A stretch of 10,952 bases of DNA from Bacteroidales bacterium UBA6207 (GCA_002421995.1 DISP01000190.1:1-10952), one strand, 5' to 3'. Shown: positions 1-7,155, counted from the stretch's first letter. Numbers and translations: made by a program. Notes: generated by a model from the sequence alone, not told the origin.

Positions 1-934
1 TGAAAAACGTAACACAACACTTTTCATTGATCCCGGTTTCCCCGTTCATAAACAACAACACAGGGTGCTTAATCTGCCTTTCGAAAGCTTTGATGTGTAT
101 AACTTTCGCGGAGATAAGCTGTATGACAAACTAAAATCATACCTCGATAAAGGTCACATCCACTCAATTCTTTACAGCAATCCCAACAATCCATCCTGGA
201 TTTGTTTCACCGAAAAAGAACTCAAGATCATTGGCGATCTTGCCAATGAATATGACATTGTGATCATGGAAGACCTTGCCTACTTTGGCATGGACTTCCG
301 TCAGGATTTCAGCAAGCCCGGTGAACCACCTTATCAGCCATCTGTGGCAAACTACACAAATAAATACATCCTCTTCATTTCCAGCTCCAAGGCATTCAGC
401 TATGCCGGCGAACGAATTGGCATGATGGTGCTCAGCGATGTGATGTATCAAACACGTTATCCCGACTTAAAGCGTTTTTATCCGAACGATCAGTTTGGAT
501 ACACGATGATTTACGGCACTTTGTATCCACTCAGTTCGGGAACATCACACTCTGCGCAATACGGACTCACTGCCATTCTCAAAGCAGCTAACGAAGGCAA
601 ATTCAATTTTGTTGAAGATGTGAAAACATATGGCGAAAAAGCTGCAGTGATGAAAAGACTGTTTACTGAAAATGGTTTCAGCATCGTTTATGACAAAGAC
701 GAAGACAAGCCCATTGCAGACGGATTCTACTTCACATACTCCTATCCGGGTTTCAGCGGAGTTGATCTGCTTGAAGAAATGCTATATTATGGAATCAGCG
801 CTATATCGCTTGATATCACCGGCAGTGAGCGTCACGAAGGAATCAGGGCCTGCACCTCGCTTATTCAACCTGAACAATTTCCAACACTTGAGGCCAGGCT
901 AAAACAGTTTAACATTGATCATCCGCTCCAATAA
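1..934 (+). CDS. PLP-dependent aminotransferase, class I/II (5'-truncated)
   Basis: This is the C-terminal part of a fold-type I aminotransferase, a cytoplasmic enzyme that moves an amino group between an amino acid and a 2-oxo acid. The reading frame is open from base 2, so the GTG at 65 is internal and the true start lies upstream. About 310 residues are visible, and roughly 100 are probably missing. Counting from base 2, the landmarks are NPNNP at 60-64, Asp91 in EDLAYFG (pairs with the pyridine nitrogen), Lys130 in SSSKAFSYAGERIG (the Schiff-base lysine), Arg138 (cofactor phosphate) and an arginine near 282 in GIRACTS that fits the substrate-carboxylate role. The usual NPNNPTG reads NPNNPSW here, which I believe is normal for a Bacteroidota subfamily. 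All catalytic residues in view are present, so it is probably active. The substrate cannot be read from sequence. The downstream oxidoreductase operon is 164 bp away and seems to have its own promoter. Confidence 0.9.
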   Translation, partial: EKRNTTLFIDPGFPVHKQQHRVLNLPFESFDVYNFRGDKLYDKLKSYLDKGHIHSILYSNPNNPSWICFTEKELKIIGDLANEYDIVIMEDLAYFGMDFRQDFSKPGEPPYQPSVANYTNKYILFISSSKAFSYAGERIGMMVLSDVMYQTRYPDLKRFYPNDQFGYTMIYGTLYPLSSGTSHSAQYGLTAILKAANEGKFNFVEDVKTYGEKAAVMKRLFTENGFSIVYDKDEDKPIADGFYFTYSYPGFSGVDLLEEMLYYGISAISLDITGSERHEGIRACTSLIQPEQFPTLEARLKQFNIDHPLQ

Positions 935-1059
935 GCAATCGAAAAATTAATAAAAAACCGAAGATTATTGCCAGGAGAATATTATTTAAAATTAATATAA
1001 ATAACATATTTACAAGCAAATAGACCTTATCAGCAGCCTGTCGGCTTTGATTGATTCAG

Positions 1060-1067
1060 TAAATTTG
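1060..1067 (+). promoter_or_regulatory. Candidate Bacteroidota -7 promoter box for the VOR operon
   Basis: The octamer TAAATTTG fits the Bacteroidota -7 consensus TAnnTTTG exactly. It sits 31 bases ahead of the ferredoxin ATG, giving an untranslated leader of roughly 25 bases. At the usual 19-base spacing upstream only CCTG is found instead of TTTG, so the -33 element is weak. The preceding region (935-1045) is very AT-rich, which suits a promoter, and holds nothing else I can identify. Confidence 0.5.
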
Positions 1068-1098
1068 CAGCTTAACAAAAAATCAAAAAAAGAAAGAT

Positions 1099-1323
1099 AT
1101 GGCTAAAGTCAGAGGTGCCATTGTTGTTGACGAAGCAAAGTGCAAGGGATGCGGTGTATGCGTTCCGGCCTGTCCCACTTCGGTCATCGCATTGGCAAAA
1201 GAAGTGAATAGCAAGGGCTATAACTATGCATATATGGAGCTTCCGGACGAATGTATCGGATGTGCCAATTGTGCCATAGTTTGTCCGGATGGTGTAATCA
1301 CAGTTTACAAACTTAAGCTGTAA
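1099..1323 (+). CDS. 2x[4Fe-4S] ferredoxin, delta subunit of 2-oxoacid:ferredoxin oxidoreductase
   Basis: This 74-residue protein is almost entirely a bacterial-type double-cluster ferredoxin domain. The first cluster motif has Cys15, Cys18, Cys21 and Cys25-Pro. The second has Cys52, Cys55, Cys58 and Cys62-Pro. Both are complete CxxCxxCxxxCP motifs, so two [4Fe-4S] clusters are expected. As the first gene of a four-gene operon with alpha, beta and gamma subunits of a 2-oxoacid oxidoreductase, it most likely carries electrons from the TPP site to external ferredoxin. The start is the only ATG close ahead of the first motif. No Shine-Dalgarno sequence precedes it, only an A-rich stretch, which is common in Bacteroidota. 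The alpha gene follows after 26 bases. A free-standing ferredoxin would look similar, but the operon argues for the delta-subunit role. Confidence 0.93.
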   Translation: MAKVRGAIVVDEAKCKGCGVCVPACPTSVIALAKEVNSKGYNYAYMELPDECIGCANCAIVCPDGVITVYKLKL

Positions 1324-1349
1324 AAAGGGTAACACTAAAACTCGAAACT

Positions 1350-2435
1350 ATGGGAGAATTAAAACTAATGAAAGGAAACGAGGCATTGGCCGAGGCAGCG
1401 ATACGCGCCGGTGCTGATGCTTATTTTGGCTACCCTATCACTCCACAGTCGGAAGTGATTGAATACCTGATGGCCGAAAAGCCCTGGGAGCGCACAGGCA
1501 TGGTGGTGTTGCAGGCCGAAAGCGAAGTTGCAGCCATCAATATGGTTTATGGTGCTGCCGGTGCCGGCAAGCGTGTGATGACATCTTCATCTTCGCCCGG
1601 CGTGAGCCTGAAACAGGAAGGTTTGTCTTATATCGCAGGTTCAGAGCTGCCATGCGTTTATGCCAATGTGGTTCGTGGCGGCCCGGGATTGGGAACCATT
1701 CAACCTTCGCAGGCTGATTACTTTCAGAGCACAAAAGGCGGCGGTCATGGCGATTACCGTCAAATAGTGCTTGCGCCGGCATCGGTGCAGGAAATGTCCG
1801 ATTTTGTAAAGCTCGGTTTTGAACTGGCTTTCAAATACCGCATTGCCGTGCTGATCCTCTCCGACGGTGTTATTGGTCAGATGATGGAAAAAGTTGAGTT
1901 GTTCGATCCAATTCCACGCATGACTGATGATGAAATCGTTGAAAAATATCCATGGGCAACCACCGGAAAGAAAAAAGGAACAGCACGCAGAATCATCACC
2001 TCGCTCGACCTCGATTCGCACAAAATGGAAGAACACAACCATCACCTTCAGGCAAAATACAAAACCATTTCCGAAAACGAAGTGCGTTATGAACTTTTTG
2101 ACTGTGATGATGCTGAATACATCTTTGTAGCATATGGCTCGAGTGCCCGAATCGCCCAAAAGTCAGTACAGCTTGCCCGTGCCAAAGGTATCAAAGCCGG
2201 GCTGTTTCGCTTGATAAGCCTTTACCCATTCCCTGGAAAAGAGATGGCAGCCCTCTGCAAAAAGGGTGTAAAAGGCTGGCTGGCAGTTGAAATGAGTGCC
2301 GGACAAATGGTTGAAGACGTGATGCTTTCGGTAAAAGGATGCGCAAAAGTGGCACATTATGGCCGATATGGTGGAATTGTACATTCACCAGAAGAGGTAC
2401 TTCACGCGATGGAAGAAAAAATCATAGGAGAATAA
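1350..2435 (+). CDS. vorB: 2-oxoacid:ferredoxin oxidoreductase alpha subunit, VorB-type (3-methyl-2-oxobutanoate)
   Basis: This 361-residue protein is the alpha subunit of a heterotetrameric 2-oxoacid:ferredoxin oxidoreductase, which decarboxylates a 2-oxo acid oxidatively to its acyl-CoA. The N-terminal pyrimidine-binding domain shows GYPITPQSE at 27-35 (YPITP is the family hallmark), QAESEVAAINM at 55-65 with the glutamate region expected to activate TPP, and TSSSSPG at 78-84. The C-terminal third forms the transketolase-C-like domain. The length fits the short alpha subunits annotated as VorB in Bacteroidota, not the longer 2-oxoglutarate enzymes with a fused gamma domain. Valine- or isoleucine-derived 2-oxo acids are therefore the likely substrates, though 2-oxoglutarate or other 2-oxo acids are not excluded. 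There is no clear Shine-Dalgarno sequence. The beta gene starts 4 bases after the stop. Confidence 0.9.
   Translation: MGELKLMKGNEALAEAAIRAGADAYFGYPITPQSEVIEYLMAEKPWERTGMVVLQAESEVAAINMVYGAAGAGKRVMTSSSSPGVSLKQEGLSYIAGSELPCVYANVVRGGPGLGTIQPSQADYFQSTKGGGHGDYRQIVLAPASVQEMSDFVKLGFELAFKYRIAVLILSDGVIGQMMEKVELFDPIPRMTDDEIVEKYPWATTGKKKGTARRIITSLDLDSHKMEEHNHHLQAKYKTISENEVRYELFDCDDAEYIFVAYGSSARIAQKSVQLARAKGIKAGLFRLISLYPFPGKEMAALCKKGVKGWLAVEMSAGQMVEDVMLSVKGCAKVAHYGRYGGIVHSPEEVLHAMEEKIIGE
2426..2430 (+). promoter_or_regulatory. Shine-Dalgarno site for the beta subunit, inside the end of vorB
   Basis: AGGAG lies 9 bases before the ATG at 2440 and is embedded in the last codons of the alpha gene. It is the clearest Shine-Dalgarno sequence in the operon, and its position suggests translational coupling of the beta to the alpha subunit. 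Confidence 0.5.
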
Positions 2436-2439
2436 TCAG

Positions 2440-3228
2440 ATGGCAACAGTAACACTCCAAGAAATAATTAAGCCCGAGAACCTGGTTTATAAAAAAACCG
2501 ATCTCATGACCGACAAGGCCCTGAGCTATTGTCCGGGTTGTGGCCATGGAACTGCTCACCGCATCACCATGGAAGTGCTCGAAGAGCTGGGAATGGAAGA
2601 GAACACAATCGGCGTTGCGCCAGTTGGCTGCTCTGTTTTGGCCTACGAATTCATGAATATTGACATGACTCAGGCTGCTCACGGCCGTGCGCCAGCTGTG
2701 GCAACCGGAATCAAAAGGGTTTGGCCAAACAAGATTGTGTTTACTTATCAAGGTGATGGCGACCTTGCTGCCATTGGCACAGCTGAAACCATTCACGCAT
2801 GCAACCGTGGCGAAAAAATTGTGATCATCTTTGTGAACAACGGCATTTACGGTATGACCGGAGGCCAAATGGCACCTACCACGCTGCCGGGCATGAAATC
2901 GTCAACCTCGCCCTATGGCAGAGAAGTAGAAATGATGGGAAATCCACTCAAAATGACCGAGTTAGTAGCCCAGTTACCCGGAACTTATTTTGTTTCGCGT
3001 CAGGCTGTTCACACGCCTGCTGCCGTCAGAAGAGCAAAAAAAGCTATCAGAAAAGCATTCGAAAACCAGCGCGACAACAAGCCCGGGCTTTCGTTTGTTG
3101 AAATCGTCTCGAACTGCAACTCAGGCTGGAAAATGACCCCGACCGATGCAAATAAATGGATGGAAGACAATATGTTTCCATTCTATCCGCTTGGCGACAT
3201 CAAAATGGATGGTCAATTGTTGAAATGA
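2440..3228 (+). CDS. 2-oxoacid:ferredoxin oxidoreductase beta subunit (TPP-binding)
   Basis: This 262-residue protein is the TPP-binding beta subunit of the same oxidoreductase. It carries CPGCGHG at 31-37, typical of KorB/VorA-like proteins, then GVAPVGCS at 58-65, the HGRAPAVATG segment at 81-90, and the thiamine-diphosphate motif starting with GDGD at 105-108 and closing with NNGIYGMTGGQ at 133-143. The Asp and Asn residues of this motif hold the Mg ion that anchors the cofactor diphosphate. The length suits family members that lack an integral ferredoxin domain, which agrees with the separate delta subunit in the operon. The start at 2440 is supported by the AGGAG nine bases upstream. The gene ends in three consecutive in-frame stops (TGA TAA TAA). 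The gamma gene follows after 18 bases. Confidence 0.93.
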   Translation: MATVTLQEIIKPENLVYKKTDLMTDKALSYCPGCGHGTAHRITMEVLEELGMEENTIGVAPVGCSVLAYEFMNIDMTQAAHGRAPAVATGIKRVWPNKIVFTYQGDGDLAAIGTAETIHACNRGEKIVIIFVNNGIYGMTGGQMAPTTLPGMKSSTSPYGREVEMMGNPLKMTELVAQLPGTYFVSRQAVHTPAAVRRAKKAIRKAFENQRDNKPGLSFVEIVSNCNSGWKMTPTDANKWMEDNMFPFYPLGDIKMDGQLLK

Positions 3229-3246
3229 TAATAAAAAAGTAAAGCA

Positions 3247-3792
3247 ATGACAGAAGAAATGATTATAGCCGGTTTTGGCGGACAAGGTGTACTTTCAATG
3301 GGTAAGATATTGGCCTACAGTGGCATTATGCAAGACCAGGAAGTGAGCTGGATGCCATCATACGGCCCCGAAATGCGTGGCGGAACAGCCAATGTGGTTG
3401 TCATCGTAAGCGACGAACGCATTAGTTCGCCGGTGCTAACGGTTTTTGACACAGCCATCATCCTCAATCAGCAGTCAATGGATAAATTTGAAAAGTCAGT
3501 AAAACCAGGTGGCGTTCTCATCTATGATCCCAATGGAATCACCCATCACCCGTTGCGTACCGACATCAATATTTTTCAGATAGAAGGCGCGCGTCTTGCA
3601 TCAGAAATGGGCAATGCCAAAATCTTCAATATGGTGGTGCTCGGTGCTTACCTGAAGGTGAAACCGGTTGTTAAAATCGAAAACGTGATCAAAGGACTAA
3701 AAAAATCCTTGCCAGAGCGTTACCACAAATTGATTCCGATGAACGAAGATGCCCTTAATATGGGTATGAAGAATGTTGTTAAATACAACTAA
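3247..3792 (+). CDS. 2-oxoacid:ferredoxin oxidoreductase gamma subunit
   Basis: This 181-residue protein is the gamma subunit that completes the four-subunit oxidoreductase. It begins with GFGGQGVL at 9-16, the glycine-rich hallmark of the POR/KOR gamma family, and has SYGPEMRGGTAN at 38-49, another signature that helps form the coenzyme A side of the complex. The length matches stand-alone gamma subunits, so it is neither truncated nor fused. It is the last gene of the operon: a strong hairpin with a T-run follows about 20 bases after the stop. With delta, alpha, beta and gamma all intact and co-directional, the enzyme is probably functional. It would conserve energy as acyl-CoA and reduced ferredoxin during amino-acid fermentation, or work in reverse for reductive carboxylation. 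Confidence 0.93.
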   Translation: MTEEMIIAGFGGQGVLSMGKILAYSGIMQDQEVSWMPSYGPEMRGGTANVVVIVSDERISSPVLTVFDTAIILNQQSMDKFEKSVKPGGVLIYDPNGITHHPLRTDINIFQIEGARLASEMGNAKIFNMVVLGAYLKVKPVVKIENVIKGLKKSLPERYHKLIPMNEDALNMGMKNVVKYN

Positions 3793-3810
3793 TTCAAATA
3801 CAACACTTTA

Positions 3811-3841
3811 AAAAAGCCATCCATCCTGATGGCTTTTTTTG
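3811..3841 (+). terminator. Intrinsic terminator after the VOR operon
   Basis: A perfect 7-bp stem, AGCCATC (3815-3821) with GATGGCT (3828-3834), encloses a 6-base loop and runs directly into a T-tract. The A-run before the stem pairs with the T-run, so the hairpin could also work in the opposite direction. It ends only about 13 bases before the next start codon. Confidence 0.88.
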
Positions 3842-3854
3842 TTTTATTTGTCCT

Positions 3855-4628
3855 ATGAATGAAGTATTGAAAAAGCAGCTCGATGATGCCGTTGGTCTTT
3901 ATAACAACAAGGCATTTATTGCTGACGACCCCATTTGCATACCGCACCGCTTTGAAAGAAAAGAAGACATTGAAATTTCCGGGTTTCTGACAGCCTTATT
4001 GGCCTGGGGGCAACGCAAAACCATCATCAACAAAGCAAATGTGCTAATGAAGAAGATGGACAACGAACCATTTTTGTTCATCACACAAGCACCCGAAGCA
4101 ACAATTGGTCAGTTAGATGATTTTGTACACCGCACATTCAACGGTGATGACTGCATCACCTTGATACACGCACTTAGGCAAATCTATTTGGAGCATGGTG
4201 GTCTGGAAACAGTTTTTAGTAAGGGCTTTAAAATCGGAGGCGCCTATGAGGCAATAGAAGATTTGCACCAGCTTGTGTTTTCTTATCCTCACCTTGACCG
4301 CACACGTAAACATCTTGCACGCCCATCAGCCGGATCAGCAGCAAAACGCATCAATATGTTTTTACGCTGGATGGTGAGGCATGACAAAAAAGGAGTAGAT
4401 TTTGGTTTATGGAATACCATTAGTCCATCTGCACTCATTTGTCCGCTTGATGTTCACAGTGGAAACACAGCCCGGAAACTCGGTTTACTCAGCCGCAAAC
4501 AAAACGACTGGCAGGCAGCACTCGAACTCACCCAAAACCTACGCATATTCGATCCAAACGATCCTGTAAAATACGATTTTGCTTTGTTTGGAACAGGTGT
4601 TTCACATGCGGCTTTTCCTTACCTTTGA
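3855..4628 (+). CDS. DUF2400 / TIGR02757 family protein, function unknown
   Basis: This 257-residue, probably cytoplasmic protein matches the TIGR02757/DUF2400 family, which is frequent in Bacteroidota and has no established function that I know of. Family-typical segments are RFERKEDIEISGFLTALLAWGQR near 28-50, SAAKRINMFLRWMVR at 161-175, PLDVHSGNTARKLGLL from about 198, and a C-terminal DPNDPVKYDFALFGTGV block. The length fits the family and the first conserved block starts at about residue 28, which supports the ATG at 3855. There is no signal peptide or membrane helix. The LDVHSGN..RKLGL segment resembles the VDTHV.R...RLGL region of HhH-GPD DNA glycosylases, so a distant relation is possible, but this is only my inference. 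The channel gene follows after 30 bases. Confidence 0.82.
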   Translation: MNEVLKKQLDDAVGLYNNKAFIADDPICIPHRFERKEDIEISGFLTALLAWGQRKTIINKANVLMKKMDNEPFLFITQAPEATIGQLDDFVHRTFNGDDCITLIHALRQIYLEHGGLETVFSKGFKIGGAYEAIEDLHQLVFSYPHLDRTRKHLARPSAGSAAKRINMFLRWMVRHDKKGVDFGLWNTISPSALICPLDVHSGNTARKLGLLSRKQNDWQAALELTQNLRIFDPNDPVKYDFALFGTGVSHAAFPYL

Positions 4629-4658
4629 CGTCAAAATTCAACGTATTCTATATAAAAC

Positions 4659-5540
4659 ATGCTGCAATATCCAAATACCGACTGGAAAAAGAAATGGTAT
4701 GTAATTATATTTCAACATCATACTAAAGGAGGCAGACTGTTCGATCTGATTTTGCTCTGGTTGATTTTGCTGAGTGTGGTAGCAGTAATTGTTGACAGTT
4801 CTACATTCATTCACGATAAATACCAGGTCATACTGTTTAGTCTGGAATGGTTGATCACAATTGCTTTCAGCATTGAATATGCCGTCAGGATCATCGTATC
4901 GCCTGTTAAAAGAAAATACATCCTGAGTTTTTATGGCATCATTGATCTTTTGGCCATCATCCCTACCTATCTTAGCTTGTTTGTTACCGGCAGTCAGTTT
5001 TTGATTGTCATCCGGGTTTTAAGGCTACTGAGGGTTTTCAGAATTCTTAAACTTTCTTCATTTACATCTGCCGGTTTATTTTTGATCCAGGCGCTCAAGA
5101 ATTCAAGAGAAAAAATCGTTGTTTTCTTTGGAGCTGTTTTGCTGTTGGTCACCATTGTCGGCACAATCATGTACCTTGTTGAGGGACCTGCATCAGGCTT
5201 TGACAGTATAGCGGTGTCTATCTATTGGGCTATTGTGACCATCACCACTGTTGGTTACGGCGATATCAGCCCGGCAACCTCCCTGGGTCAGTTTATTGCA
5301 TCCATCCTGATGCTTACAGGTTATGCCATAATTGCTGTTCCGACGGGGATTCTAAGCTCTGAATTCAACAGCGCAAAAAAGAAACAGAATCCTGAACCCG
5401 GCAAAGCCAGATGCAAAGCTTGTGGTTTTGGCCTCATCAGGCCGCACTACAACTTTTGTCCGCATTGTGGTGTGACTCTAAACGATACGGAGGACAAACA
5501 AATTACAAATCAGAATATTACAGAAGACAAACCAGAATAA
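4659..5540 (+). CDS. Six-helix voltage-gated-type potassium channel with C-terminal zinc ribbon
   Basis: This 293-residue inner-membrane protein has the Kv-type ion-channel layout. Predicted helices are S1 about 27-47, S2 about 56-79, S3 about 87-107, S4 about 113-131, S5 about 150-172, and S6 about 209-230. S4 has a charged residue at every third position (Arg119, Arg122, Arg125, Arg128, Lys131), so voltage sensing is plausible. The pore loop carries TVGYGD at 197-202, the potassium selectivity filter. After S6 the cytoplasmic tail has Cys252-x2-Cys255 and Cys267-x2-Cys270, a compact zinc-ribbon pattern, then a polar, acidic end. A tetramer is expected from the family. The gene lies 30 bases after the DUF2400 gene and 12 before the ATPase gene, so it is probably co-transcribed with them. 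Confidence 0.93.
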   Translation: MLQYPNTDWKKKWYVIIFQHHTKGGRLFDLILLWLILLSVVAVIVDSSTFIHDKYQVILFSLEWLITIAFSIEYAVRIIVSPVKRKYILSFYGIIDLLAIIPTYLSLFVTGSQFLIVIRVLRLLRVFRILKLSSFTSAGLFLIQALKNSREKIVVFFGAVLLLVTIVGTIMYLVEGPASGFDSIAVSIYWAIVTITTVGYGDISPATSLGQFIASILMLTGYAIIAVPTGILSSEFNSAKKKQNPEPGKARCKACGFGLIRPHYNFCPHCGVTLNDTEDKQITNQNITEDKPE

Positions 5541-5552
5541 TCATCACAAAAT

Positions 5553-7091
5553 ATGACACAAAATCAAAACGCATTTACAGAAGCAATCCGTCAGGGATAT
5601 GAATTTAAAGGATCAAGCATTGTGCTGGGAGGTGCCATTCTGCATGGAGAGGCTGTGGAAGGATTGCAGGTGAAAGCACCATTGAAGATGCTGAACCGTC
5701 ATGGATTGATCGCCGGTGCAACAGGAAGTGGAAAGACAAAGACGCTGCAAGGCCTGGCCGAAAGGCTTTCCGACAACGGTGTTGCCGTTTTGATGATGGA
5801 TGTGAAAGGCGATTTGAGCGGTATTTCTCAGGCCGGAAACAGTCATCCAAAGATTGAAGAACGTCAGCAGAAAATTGGCATCCCATGGAGAGCAGAGGCC
5901 TATCCGGTTGAGTTTTTGACAATATCGAACGAGCAGGGCGTGCGTATGCGTGCCACTATCAGTGAGTTTGGACCGGTTTTGCTGAGCAAGATTCTCGACT
6001 TGAACGAAACCCAGCAGGGAATGGTAGCACTTGCCTTCAAATACTGCGATGACAAGGCGCTGCCTTTGCTCGACATCAAAGATTTCAGGGCGGTACTTCA
6101 GCACATTTCAGGCGACGCAAAAAACGAAGTACAACAAAAATACGGCCTCATCAGCACAGCCACCATTGGCACTATCATGCGAAAACTGCTCGAACTCGAG
6201 CAACAAGGAGCTGAGTTGTTTTTTGGCGAAAGAAGTTTTGACGTAGAAGATTTTCTCAGGCTAAGCCCCGAAGGAAAAGGAATCATCCACCTGCTGAGGC
6301 TGACCGATATACAAAGCAAACCAAAGCTGTTTTCAACTTTCATGCTTTGTCTTCTGGCCGAAATTTATGAAAAATATCCCGAACGCGGCGACATGGAACA
6401 GCCTGAGCTTGTGATATTTATTGACGAGGCTCACTTGATTTTCAAAGAAGCATCAAAAGCTTTGCTCGATCAGATAGAAGCCATCGTTAAGCTCATTCGA
6501 TCAAAAGGTGTTGGGATATTCTTCTGCACGCAAAACCCGGGCGACATTCCGGATGCAGTGCTTAGCCAACTTGGATTCAAGATACAACATGCTTTGAGAG
6601 CCTTCACAGCCAAAGACCGCAAGGAAATAAAACAGGTAGCCGAAAACTACCCAACCAGCCCATTCTACGCAACAGAAGAATTGCTCACATCGGTAGGTAT
6701 CGGCGAGGCTATCATCACCATGCTCAACGAGAAAGGGACGCCAACACCTCTTGTTCACTGCCTGCTGCAGGCACCACGTTCGAGGATGGATGTGATTTCA
6801 GAGGCAGAAATGCAGCAAATCCTCAAAAAAAGTCAGCTGTTGATGAAATACAATGAAGCCATTGACCGTGAGAGTGCGTTTGAGATGCTACAACAAAAGG
6901 TTTCATTCCAAAGACATTTTGAAGAACCTAAAAACCTTGACAGACGGCAGCCCGGAAGAACCCGGACCGAAGAAAGCACTTTTGAAACTGTGATGAAAAG
7001 CCCGGTCACAAACACCATCATAAGAGAAGTTACGCGCGGACTCCTGGGAGTACTGGGATTTCAGACCACAAAACGCAGAAGGGAATTTTGA
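5553..7091 (+). CDS. HerA-like ATPase, YjgR/DUF853 family
   Basis: This 512-residue cytoplasmic protein belongs to the HerA/FtsK-like ATPases of the YjgR (DUF853, HerA C-terminal) family. Walker A is GATGSGKT at 55-62. Walker B is the hydrophobic strand ending in IDEAH with Asp291 and Glu292. A sensor-like stretch with CTQNPGDIPD follows around 323-332, and QHALRAFTAKDRK is a conserved family block. The C-terminal tail (about 430-512) is charged and ends in a glycine-leucine-rich helix, as in other YjgR-like proteins. The HerA superfamily includes hexameric DNA translocases, but the role of YjgR proteins is not settled. No nurA nuclease gene or Sir2/nuclease partner is adjacent, so neither end resection nor a phage-defence pair is supported here. 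It starts 12 bases after the channel gene. Confidence 0.9.
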   Translation: MTQNQNAFTEAIRQGYEFKGSSIVLGGAILHGEAVEGLQVKAPLKMLNRHGLIAGATGSGKTKTLQGLAERLSDNGVAVLMMDVKGDLSGISQAGNSHPKIEERQQKIGIPWRAEAYPVEFLTISNEQGVRMRATISEFGPVLLSKILDLNETQQGMVALAFKYCDDKALPLLDIKDFRAVLQHISGDAKNEVQQKYGLISTATIGTIMRKLLELEQQGAELFFGERSFDVEDFLRLSPEGKGIIHLLRLTDIQSKPKLFSTFMLCLLAEIYEKYPERGDMEQPELVIFIDEAHLIFKEASKALLDQIEAIVKLIRSKGVGIFFCTQNPGDIPDAVLSQLGFKIQHALRAFTAKDRKEIKQVAENYPTSPFYATEELLTSVGIGEAIITMLNEKGTPTPLVHCLLQAPRSRMDVISEAEMQQILKKSQLLMKYNEAIDRESAFEMLQQKVSFQRHFEEPKNLDRRQPGRTRTEESTFETVMKSPVTNTIIREVTRGLLGVLGFQTTKRRREF

Positions 7092-7155
7092 CAAATTTAT
7101 GTCCGGATATCTGTACTGTCATACAATTGAAAAGGCAGCATGCCGTTATATTGTG

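Noticed and set aside
65..67. GTG as the start of the aminotransferase
   Set aside because: The frame stays open to base 2 with sensible family-like sequence, and the protein would lack much of its N-terminal part, so the gene simply begins outside the window.
979..998. AT-only inverted repeat (ATATTA / TAATAT) upstream of the VOR operon
   Set aside because: A 6-bp stem of A and T only is expected by chance in such AT-rich sequence, so it is not called as an operator or terminator.
1641..2159. Open frame of 172 codons on the minus strand inside vorB
   Set aside because: It is antisense to conserved VorB sequence and shows no protein-like motifs.
5553..7091. Possible phage-defence system built on the HerA-like ATPase
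   Set aside because: Known HerA defence pairs need an adjacent Sir2, DUF4297 or nuclease partner. The neighbours are a potassium channel and a porin, and the sequence fits the YjgR branch.
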